Below, piece after piece: positions 22,179 through 34,139 of a stretch of DNA of 64,000 nt. A program made the translations under genes and the position numbers. Numbering within the stretch: the first letter of the stretch is position 1; every line of letters begins with the position of its first letter. Below the pieces are notes generated by a model, which worked only from the letters and a program-made list of their open reading frames with translations, was not told the DNA's origin and made no database searches. This stretch comes from Apoderus coryli. Taxonomy: Eukaryota > Arthropoda > Insecta > Coleoptera > Attelabidae. The DNA lies in contig OU452204.1 in assembly GCA_911728435.2 (NCBI GenBank), positions 20,806,430 to 20,870,429 on the forward strand, written 5' to 3'.

Positions 22179-25100
22179 ATGGCTGTAAAACAGAAAAATG
22201 TTGATTGTGTGGACCCATCATCTGAAGCTAGATTAACAATCATTTTAAGGACGTTACAAGATATATCTAGGGGGGGTTTGCACCAAAACATCTGTGCCCA
22301 GATTGTGGTCACATTAGGAACAATACAGGTAAGTGCCCTATTAGAATCAAAGTTTTGTACCGTCTAATTAATTTCCTGTTTACAGATCCCAACAGAATCC
22401 CCAACAGCCTTTCTAAAGTTCATTGAAAACATTAAAGGTGTCCAAACTATATTAAAGAAAGAATGTTCCGGACAAGATTTATTGTTTGTTGCTTTAAAGG
22501 CTTTTTATGACGAAATTTCCAATCCAAAAAGGATTCCTTCACCAGCTATGTCGATTGTTTTACAGTTGATCGATATTGCGGCTATTCCAGGTGTGTATTA
22601 AAACTTTTGTTTGTGCCATACATCTCTAGACATGATATTTTAGGTGCGGTCAAATACATATTAAATGCTGGTTATCCTGAGCAAAATTTAGAACGAGCTT
22701 TGTACACTCTATGTCATTGGTTAACACGGTGGACTTATACTGAGAATTTGGGACCGCTAGTTCTAGCGTTCATGCAAGGATTGGAACAGGTAATTTGATT
22801 CACAGTTTACCGTCTTTTATTAGAATGGGGTTTCCCCCTATTTAGGTACCTGCATTATATACTACACAATTAGTTTTTTTATAATATAGTAACCGACATA
22901 ATAATGTGCTTTGCTTAGAAATGTGATGCAACTATATTTTGCAGGAACATCATTATGATATGCTCGTGGATATCACAATATCCACAATTAAGCCACTGTT
23001 CAAACTGTTGGTGTTGCCGCAAAGTCGACGATATGTCGGGCCGTTGGTACTGCATATGCTGTCCCATGTACATCACAATCCGGAGCCCTTCCATAAGGTG
23101 GTGCCACATATCGAAAGTGTAGTGAAATCGTTGCACAGAGAAAACACTGAATCCAGTCTGTATTATTTGCAGCAGGTAAACACTTTTTTTCTTTCAACTT
23201 ACCGCCTTGAATTAATGTATCGCTATTATATTATTAATTTGTTTAATCCGTTATTTTCCTAATACCGTTGACTCCAATGACGAACGTGGGATGCTTTACT
23301 ACAGTTGCAGCATACGAAATTGTGGTTTGTGAAAGCCACTCCAGTTCTTTTATCATTTTGTAAAGAGCCTTCTTCCTGTCTGTTCTTCATTAGAACAGGA
23401 TGCGACAAACATCCTGCAGTAGCTTTTGCCGGCTTCTTTTGTGGCTTCAAATTCCAGAGCCTGTATCAAGGCATTTTCAGGGATGCAATGTCATCTGAGT
23501 CTCAACGTTCTGCAGGTCATCGATGAAGGTCTGCACAGCAAGCTGTTTTGTGAACGTTAAGCAGGACAATCAATACGATTGCAGTACTTCTAGAGCCTCA
23601 CCACGACCAACCATCGAACGTAGGAGGCTTAATGATGTTGCTTCAAGTTTTAATGCTCCAGCACTTCTTATTTATTACTTCTAATTCTTTTTTTGTCTAA
23701 ATTGATACCCACTTTTCTCGAATGTTTTTGTACTTTTCTCAACATTTCTTCTTTGGTTTCTTCGTCGTGTACTTTGTTGTTATTCAATTTTCTTTATCAT
23801 CTTGAGAAGAGATTCCTTTACAAAATCCTGCCTGTTCTTCATCAGAACAGGATTCGATAAACATCCTGTACTAGCTTTTGCCAGCTTGCTTTGTGGCTTC
23901 AAGTTCCAGAGCCTGTATCAAGGCATCTTCGGGGTGCAATGTTATCTGAGTCTCAACGTTCTGCATGTCATCGATGAAGGTCTGCACAGCGAGCTGTTTT
24001 GTGAACGTTAAGCAGGACAATTAATACGATTGCAGTACTTCTAGAGCCTCACCACGACCAACCATCGAACGTAGGAGGCTTAATTCTCATTCCTGATGTT
24101 GCTTCAAGTTTTAATGCTCCAGCATTCACCTCTTATTTATTTAGTTTTGTTACTTTCATCTAATTCTTCTTTTGTCTAAATTGATTCCCACTTTTCCCGA
24201 ATGTTTTTGTACTTTTCTCAACATTTCTTCTTTGGTTTCTTCGTCGTGTTTGCTTTGTTTTGTTATTCAATTTTCTTTATGACGTCTTTTTTAACTGAAG
24301 TTGTCTCATGGGCTAATTTTTACCTGATTCCTTCCTCGTATGCGTCGTGTTTTCTGTCTTTTGCATTGTCGTCTTCGCATCGTTTTATTTCTTTTTCTCG
24401 TCATCCTCTTTCTGTTTGTGTTTCAGCTTCAAGTCTTCTTCTTCCTCAAGTTCGCGTAGTTTCTTTTCAAATTTTTCATAATTTCGTCGTGAGACCCATT
24501 TTCTCGCCAGTACCGTTTTAGAATTCTCGAACACTTGGGCGTTACAACAATTAATAATCTTATAGTATATGAGGCTCCATTTTTGGGGCTATTTTGACAT
24601 GTATAAAATTATGTTTTAGATTGTTAACTTGTCTTCTGCACTAATGGAGCTTTTTGACGGTTATCCCAATTTGTATGGGCCGTTGAAAGAATCTTTGGCC
24701 TCTTATCGGTTGGCCAATAACTACAAGGCGTCGTTAGAAAATAAATCTTGGACAGACGGGACTGGATGCCCAATGCCAAGTCGATGTTCTATAGGTAATA
24801 GATTATTTCAAACTACATAATTCTAATCATTTAATTTGATTCACTCTAAAATGGACTAATACTGTATTGGTATTCCAGGCAAAGTAGGTCTCTACAATTT
24901 AGGCAATACATGCTACATGAACAGCGTGTTACAAGCATTGTTTATGACCAAAACCTTCAGGAACGAGATGCTGTTACACAACAAAATCATGATGCCGTTA
25001 TTTTCGAAATTACAAGTGTTATTTATGTTGTTACAATGTTCCAAACGAACGTGTCTATCGCCCAATGATATTTTGTTGCTGTTGAGACCACCCGGCTTTT

Positions 25101-27326
25101 CTTTGGGTCATCAGCATGATAGTTCAGAGTTTCTCGGATATTTACTGGATACGTTACACGAGCAGGAGAAGAATGTGTCTAAACAAAGTATCGAAGGTTC
25201 GTAAAAATACATCGTCACCATTCTTCCACGTTTTACTTATATTTTTCTGTTTGTTGCTATTATTTAGATGAGGCCTGTGCTCTGGAATCGATCACACCCA
25301 CCGTCGTCCAACAAGCGTTCGGCGGTAAAAGTGTGACAATGTCTTGTTGTGCCGAATGCGGCACCAAAAGTGAACGTACAGATGGTTTCCGTGACTTGCA
25401 ACTGTCATTTCCGAATATCAGCGACAATCAATCGGTCCAGAGTTTGTTGGATTACTATTTGCAACCGGAGAAGTTGTGCGGTGAGAATCAGTACCATTGT
25501 GATATGTGTCAGCGCCTGACAGATGGGGAGAGATTAACGAAAATTGTGGAAACACCGCCCAGATTATTGTTAACTTTGAAACATTTCCGGTAAGCGTTCT
25601 TTTATTTCAATCTGACAACTTTGACGTAAAAATGCACGCGGGCAGTGTTGCCAACATTTGCAAATGAAATTTCCCATATAAACGTTCAAAATGTCCCCTT
25701 TTTCTCTAATAAATAAAAATATCGGTCAACATTTCTCGCGAATATTATCATTTAAGTAAAATTTTCCATTTTCCTTTTAGTATTGCGAATTTCCCACGAT
25801 TTCACATCACTAGGTGTCAGTTTTGTTCCTACAAATGTCTAATTTGACGCTGTCACTAAACAGGAGAGTTGGCAAAGTTACGTATTGTATCGATATGATA
25901 TTTTGACAATATGAATTCTCCTGTTCATCACTGAAGGTAAAATTTCTTCCCTCCAACTAAAAAGATGAAATTGAAACCGAAATGGAGCATATTATCTTCC
26001 CCAGATTTCCCTAAAGCTTTCGAGTGCTTAATTTGTTGGTCATTTGATTCAATATTTTCTGTGTGCTTTCAGTTTGTCCAGGAACCTTCAAACTTCTTTA
26101 CAATGTAATTGTTTTCCTCTAATTTTTAAGTCGTTTTCAAGGGTGGGAAAAAGTGTAGCATATCCAATTATAGACCAGTTAATTGATAATGGGTGCAATT
26201 CCTAAGGTTTTTGAGACGTTGATAACAGGGTTTTATTTCTGGTACGTTTGCCGATCTGAATTTTCTGGAATTTGTGGAGTCTCATCGGATACAGTGGAGG
26301 GGAATTCACACCGTGTACACAGGCTTCTCTAACGCGTTTGACAGAATTAACCATAGTGTTTTGATGCGTTAGGATTTTCAGTTGAAGTATGACTATATTT
26401 TAATGGAGCTTGGCTTACAAACATTGGACGAGCGGAGAATCTTAAGAGATATTCATCTCCGATATAAAATAATGTTCAACATAATGTGTTCTAGTTTTTT
26501 GATAGCAGAATTGGATTTCATATACCTCAAAGATCATTGAGGGTTAACGCACTCTTTGATGAAGTAGAACAAATTACGGAATCAACGCTTTTATCTCTAG
26601 CGTATCGAGATTTGCTAATGCCTATCCTGAAATAAATCTTAAAACATCTTTGGTTGGATGATGGTTGTACGACCTCCCTTGTGCTTTGTTTTTAAATATT
26701 ATCCAAAACAATTTTGTGTGTAAACTGATGGTGTCTCATATTTGTTTCCGAACTCTCATGTTCTCACCGGTATTGCTGATAAACTGTCAGTAAAACTTCA
26801 TTTCCAAAGATCAAATGTTCACAGGTATGACGCCGCAACACACCAACGTACGAAACTTCTTCAACGAGTAAATCTCGACGAACAGATTGATATAGATGGC
26901 ATCAAGTTCTACCTGTACGCAGCCGTAGTGCATTGCGGCAGCAGCGTAGACTCCGGCCATTATTACACATTCGCCAAAGACGATTCTGGTTGGTACAAGT
27001 TCAATGACAGTTCCGTGATCAAAACGAATCTTGACGAACTATGTCGACTCAAACCACCCGAAACACCGTACATATTGTTTTACGGTAAAAGTGATTATAC
27101 AGAGCCAGAAACGTTGCCGAGTACGCTACTAAGTGCTGAATTGCAGTTGGCGCTTAGTCGAGACCATTCAGAGTTTGAAAGTGAACGGAAACGGACTCCA
27201 TTGAAAGTGTATGGTGGTGGGAGAAGGAGTCACGGTAACGATGAACCACCACCTCCACCTCCGCCAGGACCATTTGGCGGTGGTGGGTTTGGTGGGTCGG
27301 CTACGGGAAATATGTGTGTATGCTAG
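22179..27326 (+). CDS. USP38: USP35/USP38-type ubiquitin-specific protease
   Basis: Cysteine protease that removes ubiquitin from target proteins. Eight exons: 22179-22328, 22386-22590, 22644-22789, 22945-23175, 24620-24794, 24879-25196, 25268-25589 and 26825-27326, all GT-AG, total 2049 nt, an exact frame of 682 residues. Residues 1-300 form the helical N-terminal region typical of USP35/38. The USP catalytic domain starts at about 304 with GLYNLGNTCYMNSVLQALF (Cys314), followed by SLGHQHDSSEFLGYLLD, paired CxxC zinc ligands (CCAECG and CDMC), HCGSSVDSGHYYTFA (His561) and WYKFNDSSV (Asp577), so the triad is complete. The tail has a Pro run then Gly-rich sequence, as in vertebrate USP38, but ends in CVC. 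The protein is shorter than human USP38 (about 1040). Assignment to USP38 rather than USP35 is uncertain. Two introns are swollen by repeats. Confidence 0.93.
23330..24560. repeat. tandemly duplicated T-rich repeat in USP intron
   Basis: Two copies about 460 bp apart share long blocks: ACAGGATKCGAYAAACATCC at 23395 and 23849, then CAGAGCCTGTATCAAGGCAT, GAGTCTCAACGTTCTGCA, GTTAAGCAGGACAAT and CGAACGTAGGAGGCTTAAT, followed by TTC-rich sequence like that at 1-900. On the minus strand the tail again reads as fragments rich in Glu, Lys and Arg. This is the intron between the 23175 donor and the 24620 acceptor. It is probably a decayed repetitive gene or retroelement ORF, duplicated in tandem. Confidence 0.6.
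26130..26710 (+). pseudogene. decayed non-LTR RT fragment in USP intron
   Basis: Broken reverse-transcriptase sequence: SNYRPVN at about 26165 (motif NYRPIS), then YTGFSNAFDRINHSVLM at about 26318-26370, the block usually seen as YTDFSKAFDR(I/V)NH. The intervening frames are full of stops. It resembles the Jockey-like elements at 46, 54 and 59.8 kb. It lies in the last USP intron, in gene orientation, and does not disturb the exons. Confidence 0.6.
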
Positions 27327-28727
27327 TGGTAGAACAGGTTAATAATTTAAATGGTATTTTTATTGGTACACAATACTAATTATTATTGATATATGGAACT
27401 GAGGAGTTTGTAATGTATGATTGTGTTTAAGATTTTGTAAAATATTTGTTTTCGAATTTAAATTTATGTACTAGTATTTCTTGAGGTTTTAAAAAATATT
27501 TTGGTTACAAAAACTGTTGTTTTTTTTTTAATTTCCGATATACCCCTTCTAAAATACTAGGTTTCCAGTGCAGGGGTTTAAAAAATGTTAGTGTTGGAGA
27601 GCCCGAGTTAGAATTACGGTAGGTGCATATTTTACCTTATTTTTTAATTTTTGTTTCGTAGAAGATGTCTTAATTTTGACTCATGACGTTTGACATTCGG
27701 GCACAGTATAATAAATAAGACTTTCCGGTTGCGAGCCGTCCTGCGCATATCGTCGCGCATGCCGCCATTATGGGTTAAAACGTCACAATAATCGCATTGA
27801 CGTAGATAGATACCGTTCACTCCTGTGTTCAATATATAGTTCATTGTCGGCGTGTACGAGATAAATAAATATTGTGTTTTGAATCTAATTCTGTGTTTTT
27901 GGTATAGTGTTCGTGGGAATTAAAAGGATTTTATTTTTATTAACGTATCTTATGATTAATACAATGAAAAATCAGGGAGGACATGTGTGCTGCAAAATGT
28001 TGTCCCAATAAGCGGTACACTTGCGCTAAACAAATGTCAATTATTGACAATTGACATTTGTCATTTACCATTAGTTGCTAAAAATGTTGAAAACAACTTA
28101 AAAATTTTCTTAAAATTTCTTGAAAATCAATAATGTAAAGTGTCAGGTTGGATTTATAATTTAATTCCAAATTTAGGTGTGGAATTTTCTTACTGAATAC
28201 CACGCGAGCATAAATTATTCCCGGAAATAATTTAAGCTCTTGTGAAAAAATCACAGTTCGTAACAATATTTCGTAAACCAGTTAAATAAATAGCAACAAC
28301 ATATAAAATACCAAAATAACTTTTATTTAAGACGAAATTCTCGGTCCATACAGTTTCTTTTGGAGTTAAAACTACACTTGCTAACTAACACTTAACTAAA
28401 CAATAATAAAATAAAAATAAATACTCTAACTTGCTATAATCTACGTAATAGGTATTATTTTATCATTATTATTTGACTTAAAAATAAAAACATGTATATA
28501 AAACATATCCTTCTAATACTTTGTAATGTTTCAATAGTTCATTAAAAATAATTAAAGATCACAGCAAATATTGCAACTGTGACCTTTTAATACATCTTTA
28601 ATTAATTTATTTATTTAAGAATGCACATAATAATCAATGTTTTGAGATCGACCATCTTTTTTGTCTAATAGTAAAAAGTGCACATAACCCATTTTATTTC
28701 TATAATATGTACAGGCCATGCAAAAGA
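27327..28727. other. USP 3' UTR and spacer
   Basis: No gene. The start is the 3' UTR of the USP gene. 'ATTGACAATTGACATTTGTC' hairpin-like sequence lies near 28040, and AT-rich DNA follows up to the transposon at 28731. Short open frames (27644-27844 and 28078-28266, minus) show no recognisable motif. Confidence 0.4.
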
Positions 28728-28730
28728 TAA

Positions 28731-31142
28731 CACAGGCCAACACACATTTTGGTGCCTGCGATTTTTTAACTGTTCCTGAGTAATTTTTGGATGCAGAATG
28801 TAAAAAGGTTCTCAGATTTTGTCTATCAGATCTAGTTTTTGAGATTTTTTAAAAAATTGTGTATATAATTTACGTTATAACTGTTATAATATATAATATT
28901 ACTATTGACAGTTAAAAAAAACAAAGACACATGGATTTAAGTATTTATTGCAAAAACTTAATTTACATAATTACATTAGTCACTAATCACATAAAAATTT
29001 TCTTTTATACGATTTTCTAGAATGGAGTTTACTAGGGCAGTCTCGCTGAAGGCTCCAGCAGTAGTCCGCCATCATGTGGCTATCCCATCGTCCTTGATAA
29101 CGATCTTCCATAGTTTTAATATCCTGGTGGAATCTTTCCCCCTGTTCTTCACTACAATCACCTAAGTTTTCTGGAAAACGATCTAGGTGGCTGTGGAGGT
29201 AGTGAACTTTTATACTCATGTTACAGCCGAGAATATTAAAATTTGAAAGCATAGTTTCCACTAATTCTACGTAATTGTCTGCTTTATGATTGCCAAGAAA
29301 ATTTTGTACTACTTGAACAAATGAACTCCAAGCGTTAGATTCAGTCTCGTTCATTGATGTGGTGAATTGTGGATCTTTAACAAGTTGCCTTATTTGAGGA
29401 CCATCAAATATACCAGCTTTTAGTTTTTCCGTGCTAATGCCAGGAAATTTACGTGACAAATACCCAAAACAATTTCCATCTCGATTTAAGGCCTTCACAA
29501 ATTGCTTCATTAGGCCTAGCTTGATATGCAAGGGCGGAAGTAAGATTTTTTCTCTTGAAACCAAAGGTTCGTTGATCACGTTTTGTATTCCTTGAATCAT
29601 GACATCTCTTGAAGGCCAATTTTTGTTAACCCAGTGCTCATTTTTAGCTCTGCTGTCCCAAAGGCACAAAAAACAAGGATATTTTGTATAACCACTCTGC
29701 TGTCCAAGGAGGAAGTTAATCATTTTTAAATCAACACAAATTGACCACTGATGTTCTTCGTATTTAATTTTTCTCAAAACTAATGCTATTGTTTCATATT
29801 CTTCCTTCATGGTAGTAGAATGACCAATAGGAATTGAGCCATATTTGTTACCGTTATGTAAAAGAACACATTTTAAACTACGTTTTGAACTGTCAATAAA
29901 AAGGCGCCAATCATCTGGAGTGTATTCAGGCAAACCCATTTTTTCTAAGAGCCCTTTTATATTGTTACAGAATACCAAGTCATTTTCCTGAGTGAAAAAA
30001 GGCAGCAGATCCTTATCTCTTTTACGATAAAATGTAATATTAGTACCTCGACAAAGTAGATTTTTTTCTTTTAATCTGGATGCAAGTAATTCAGCGGATT
30101 CCTTTGAGAGATTCAGGTCTCTTATAAGATCGTTTAGTTCTTCTTGATTGAAACACTGCGGAGTTGCTAAATCTGCTTCAAAATCGCTGTCGTTTTCTGA
30201 TTGAATTCTTTTAACTTCGTCAGACGTTGATGTTTCTGTATCATCTTCTGTCAGTTTGGGTAGACTGCTGAATGATGGAACGGGTATTTCTTCCGAATGC
30301 ACTACAGGCCTTCTTGCAGAATCTAGATCAGGATATGTCCATTTGTGTCTATTGTTTCTATTTATGCCTTTAATATTAACGAGACAAAAATAGCAGTCGT
30401 CATGATGGTTCCGCGGTTCTCTCCAAACCATTGGTACACCAAACTTTAGGCACTTCCTCTTTCCAGTTGTCCACTGTCGCAAATGTTCAACACATGTTTT
30501 ACATATGAAATGTGGGGCCCAAGATTTATCTTGATCTCCTAAATGAACGCCAAAATAGGCAAGATAAGCTCTTTTCACAAAGTCAGAAATCCTTTTTCTG
30601 CTCTCTTTCAAAGTGTATTCACCACACACATAACAAAAAACATCGGGATGATTTACACAGGTACGTCTGCTTGTGGATGCCATTGTTTCAGTTTAGTGTC
30701 TTGATACTACAAAACGACCAAAATTTACACAAAATGATAGCACAACTTTACTTGGGAAAACTCAGTAATATACTAAATCAAGTACAGCCAAGCAGGTATA
30801 GAAGGATCGGGTCATAGGCAATTACAGGTATAAAAGTAAGTAAGAGCATTGTATTGAGTAGTTCCTAGTATAGGAACATTGGGTCAGGGACAATTCCAGG
30901 TATCCATTTGGCTAATTAGATTCTGGGAAATTCCTATTTTGACGATTAAGTACATATTTATCTCTTTATTTGTTGTCCTTTATCAGAAAAAAATATATCA
31001 TTTAACCTGTAACGTGTATCTCAAAAACTAGAGCTGATAGAAAAAATCTGGTGGCATTTTTGGAATCAGCACATTAAAAACATCTAAAATCAGATGTTAG
31101 ATTTCTGGCACCAAATTTTTTTTTTCATTTTGTTGGCCTGTG
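28731..31142 (-). mobile_element. complete 2.4-kb DNA transposon of unassigned superfamily
   Basis: Both ends begin CACAGGCCAACA in inverted orientation (28731 and 31142). Further inside, the arms share TTTGGTGCC (28749; complement near 31112) and a 30-bp block AGATTTTKTCTATCAG...CTAGTTTTTGAGAT (about 28814-28845; complement about 31018-31050). TAA flanks both sides (28728-28730 and 31143-31145), consistent with a 3-bp target duplication. The only gene inside is the intact 566-codon ORF on the minus strand. A second ACAGGCCATG lies just outside the left end (28711). Within the element, GGTATAGAAGGATCGGGTCA (about 30796) and a diverged copy (about 30868) repeat with a 70-bp period upstream of the ORF. 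A complete, apparently young or selected element. Confidence 0.85.
28983..30683 (-). CDS. Cys-rich protein of unnamed widespread family, candidate transposase
   Basis: A 566-residue intronless ORF with no disruption. I recognise the family as one found in many copies in insects and other animals as 'uncharacterized protein', but I know of no named domain. Visible features: N-terminal zinc-binding-like pairs C17xxC20 and C61xxC64 (spacing resembles a ZAD-type finger), a further C97xxC100, an acidic Ser/Thr-rich linker (about 145-175), and a conserved core from about 225. The core has hydrophobic strands ending in aspartates, LFID (D264) and ICVD (D318), a C337xxC340 pair, LLPPLHIKLGLMK, LHSHLDRFPENLG and SEEQGERFHQD (E512/E513 or E516). 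D264, D318 and one of these glutamates could form an RNase-H-fold DDE triad. Its position between terminal inverted repeats supports a transposase role. That role is inference. Confidence 0.85.
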   Translation of the reverse strand: MASTSRRTCVNHPDVFCYVCGEYTLKESRKRISDFVKRAYLAYFGVHLGDQDKSWAPHFICKTCVEHLRQWTTGKRKCLKFGVPMVWREPRNHHDDCYFCLVNIKGINRNNRHKWTYPDLDSARRPVVHSEEIPVPSFSSLPKLTEDDTETSTSDEVKRIQSENDSDFEADLATPQCFNQEELNDLIRDLNLSKESAELLASRLKEKNLLCRGTNITFYRKRDKDLLPFFTQENDLVFCNNIKGLLEKMGLPEYTPDDWRLFIDSSKRSLKCVLLHNGNKYGSIPIGHSTTMKEEYETIALVLRKIKYEEHQWSICVDLKMINFLLGQQSGYTKYPCFLCLWDSRAKNEHWVNKNWPSRDVMIQGIQNVINEPLVSREKILLPPLHIKLGLMKQFVKALNRDGNCFGYLSRKFPGISTEKLKAGIFDGPQIRQLVKDPQFTTSMNETESNAWSSFVQVVQNFLGNHKADNYVELVETMLSNFNILGCNMSIKVHYLHSHLDRFPENLGDCSEEQGERFHQDIKTMEDRYQGRWDSHMMADYCWSLQRDCPSKLHSRKSYKRKFLCD

Positions 31143-31145
31143 TAA

Positions 31146-32130
31146 TATTTATTGATTAAAATAAGCATACGTCGCACCAACGCTGATAACAAAATGCGTA
31201 TCTCGCACATACCTTAACCATACAAAGAGTACATCTGACCAGGGTAACTATTTGGCGGCCATTTTAAACTTTAATATTATGTAAAACATGAGTAAAATAG
31301 GTTACGAAGTACCCCGAGACAGCAGTTGTTGATAACGTATTAAGGTTCAAAATGGAGGCGCATCTATCTCTTTTTATGACCCGCGCGAATTGTCGATGAA
31401 CAGTATGGTTAAAGTATGTGGTATCTCCACAATGTCAGTCAGCTATAATAATATCCCTAGGTCATTGATAACCAACGTAACAATTTTGGTAACAGTCCGA
31501 TCTAGATGGCATTATATTAACTACACATTTCGATATCATTTCGTAATTGACCAAAAGTTGATAGTGGTTATAAGGCAGTAAGGAGTGCAACCTACTCTAA
31601 AATCGACGACGTTTCGCGGCTTTACTTCCGCTATTTCAAGATTCTTCATACATGAATGATACTGATCAAAGCGCATTGTTTTCAAATCACCAGTAAGAGC
31701 TGCTGTGCCACCGAGCTGGAAAAGACGAAAATAAATCCGCGAAATGCATGGTATTTTTTAAATTATGTTTTGTACTTCTTCAACTATTTAATCCTTGTTG
31801 ACCACCTACTGTAAAAACAATGTGTTTATTTTTGAATTGGGAACACGAAATACGTAACAATAAAATATTGTGGTCATTCAACGATGTTTAGTTGTAAACA
31901 ATTTGATTTTTGTCCCAGATAGTCTAGGCTAGATTATCTCGAACTTAAATGTTTTTTCAAGAGCCGTTGATGATTTGAGCATGTTTGACGAAACACATTG
32001 TAGAAAACTGATAAAAGGCATCAATCATATCGGAGAGTGGGCATCACTGATTTAATGTAACGTAAGTGATTTTAGTCCTACAAAACAACTAATTAACAAT
32101 TGCTTTGAACATCTTTGTTGAAGCTTCAAC
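31146..32130. other. spacer without recognised gene
   Basis: No gene. At about 31600-31640 the minus strand contains a GCGG...CCGC hairpin followed by GAAAC, which I examined as a possible hammerhead and did not accept. The rest is AT-rich sequence. Confidence 0.35.
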
Positions 32131-33170
32131 CCCGTCGGACGCTTTGCCACGCAAACATGATTTTGAAATCCCATTTGAAGTGGTCATTGCAAACCGTCAA
32201 AATTGGCTAAATGGGGAACCACGATTCCCAGAAAACACATCCGTCTGGTATACGGACGGTTCAAAAGGAATAGAAGGGAACACAGGCATGGGAGTATACG
32301 GGCCAAATTGCAGGCTCTCTGATTCTCTCGGGAAAAGTCCCACTATATTCCAAGCAGAGATCAACGCTATTAATCGTTGTGCTCAAGAATGACAGGCATC
32401 CCGGAACGGCAGATAAATATTATGTCAGACAGTCAAGCTGCGTTAAAAGCACTGAGGTCTTACACCTTCACGTCAAAGCTAGCATGGGAATGCAAACCGA
32501 CCCTAAAGCAACTGCCAGCTCAGGGGAAAAAGATTACTCTTACATGGGTGCCAGGACATGCAAGGCATAGAGGGGAACGAAGCGGCGGACCAACTTGCAA
32601 AAGAGGGCGCAAACGCTCCGTTCTGCGGCCCGGAACCCATCTTTGGCCTTCCAAAAAGCCATATGAAGGAAGAACTTCGGAGATGGGAAAAGGAACAATT
32701 TAACTCCTACTGGAGAAACACTCCAGACCTAAGACAATCAAAAAGGTTTATCAAACCTTCAGAGGCCAACGCAGGGAAGCTTATCCAACTGGAGAGAAGC
32801 GACCTAAGGCGAATTACAGGCCTTTTTACGGGACACCACCCAGTGAAGTACCATCTCAAAAAGATGGGCCTAACCGAGGACGACACTTGTCGGTTTTTTG
32901 AAGACGCAACAGAACACGTGCTCTGCGAATGCATGGCACTTTTCGGCAAAAGGCTAAAACACCTTGGAGGGGTGACCCTAACACCCGACGAGGCAAGGAA
33001 TTTAGCCCCCAGAGAAATCATCAATTTTATGAAAAGTGTGGAACAGCTGGGCAATTCATAGATTAGAGTCATTAACAAAAGATCTTCTGCAGGTCGAAGT
33101 GCGGGGAGGCCAAACCGCCTAAACGATTCCGAAAAACAATCTACAATCAAAAAGCGACGTTAAAACTGAA
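32131..33170 (+). mobile_element. I/R1-like LINE 3' fragment (RNase H), second copy
   Basis: Highly similar to the 8946 copy but without its 129-bp duplication. RNase H motifs: WYTDGSKG (canonical Thr kept), IFQAEINAI, then a short deletion at about 32392 that introduces a stop, [20 protein letters not shown], and a 1-bp insertion near 32562 before [12 protein letters not shown]. The C-terminal part to 33061 is open, with [14 protein letters not shown] and CRFFEDATEHVLCEC (one zinc Cys changed to Phe). The 3' tail to about 33170 has TAGAGTCATT. The left homology boundary with the other copy is CGTCGGACGC. Confidence 0.88.
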
Positions 33171-34012
33171 ATAAAAATTATCTAATCCAACTTTTACAAT
33201 CAACTGAATTCCACTGTTCATTAATTTCTCTTCAATTAAAAAAAAAATGAGGGAGATACGCATTTTGCTAATTATATCGACGCACATTAAAAAAATCTCA
33301 CTGAAAAATAGAAGTTAAATTTTGTGCAATATACTTGAAACAATCTGCATAAGAAAAATAATTCCCAAATTATTATTGTAGCAACAACGTTTGATAAACC
33401 TTAGAAATTAACATGGTAACAGGAATTAAATTCTTTCACAAGAACCAAAAAGGAAACAAAGCGGATCCAACAATATGGTTTTATAAAAAAGATTTCAGTA
33501 AAATTTTCCATTCAATGCTGCTAATTCCTCTGTAACTGACATAGAAATGTAGCTTTTTTTCGTGTGCGACCACAAATCGAGGAAATGTCTGTTCGAAAGT
33601 GACATATTTCAACCCGGAATAAGTAAACCTTGCATATTGTTGTATCCGCTTTTGTACATACAAAATATTTTACAGAAAACTATGCAGATTCCTCAAAACA
33701 AACATGAGAAGAACAAACATTTAAAAAAATATATATCCAACACCACAAAAAATATAAAAATGGAATAATACATACTCAATAATTCCATTAAAATATATTA
33801 ATAGTAAAAATAAGACTAGTTTTACAGTCTGTACTCTATAACTTCAATATAATGCCGTCATAATATCTGCACGCACCATCATACAATAATTATTCAATAT
33901 ATTTTCCCAATATGGAAAAACACAACGCAAATTTAAATCATACAATAGACTTTATTACGCCAATGAACAAATGAAGGTGCTCCTTACAAGAACACTTCAC
34001 TCAAAATGGACT
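33171..34012. other. AT-rich spacer
   Basis: No gene found. A and T runs dominate; short open frames (33481-33663 minus, 33562-33768 plus) are low-complexity and show no motif. Confidence 0.35.
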
Positions 34013-34139
34013 ACCTTTTTTATACTTTATTACGCTGTTGAAAAAAGCCCTGCTTTACCGGTTTTTTTATAAGATTCCCATTAAAAATGCTTTACTACAG
34101 GCATATGCGGCTGTTAGGTGCAAAAAGTAATAAAACACT

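Noticed and set aside
24201..24521. Plus-strand 106-codon open frame in the USP intron
   Set aside because: Phe/Ser-rich translation of T-rich repeat sequence with no motif; lies between validated splice sites.
23330..24560. A CRISPR-like or gene-family tandem array
   Set aside because: Only two long diverged units with no spacer pattern, in a eukaryotic intron. It is a simple duplication of a repeat.
31600..31645. Possible hammerhead on the minus strand (GCGG...CCGC then GAAAC-GTC)
   Set aside because: The bases before the hairpin read CTTGAAATA, which does not fit CTGANGA even with one gap. Stem III would have no loop. Kept out of the ribozyme list.
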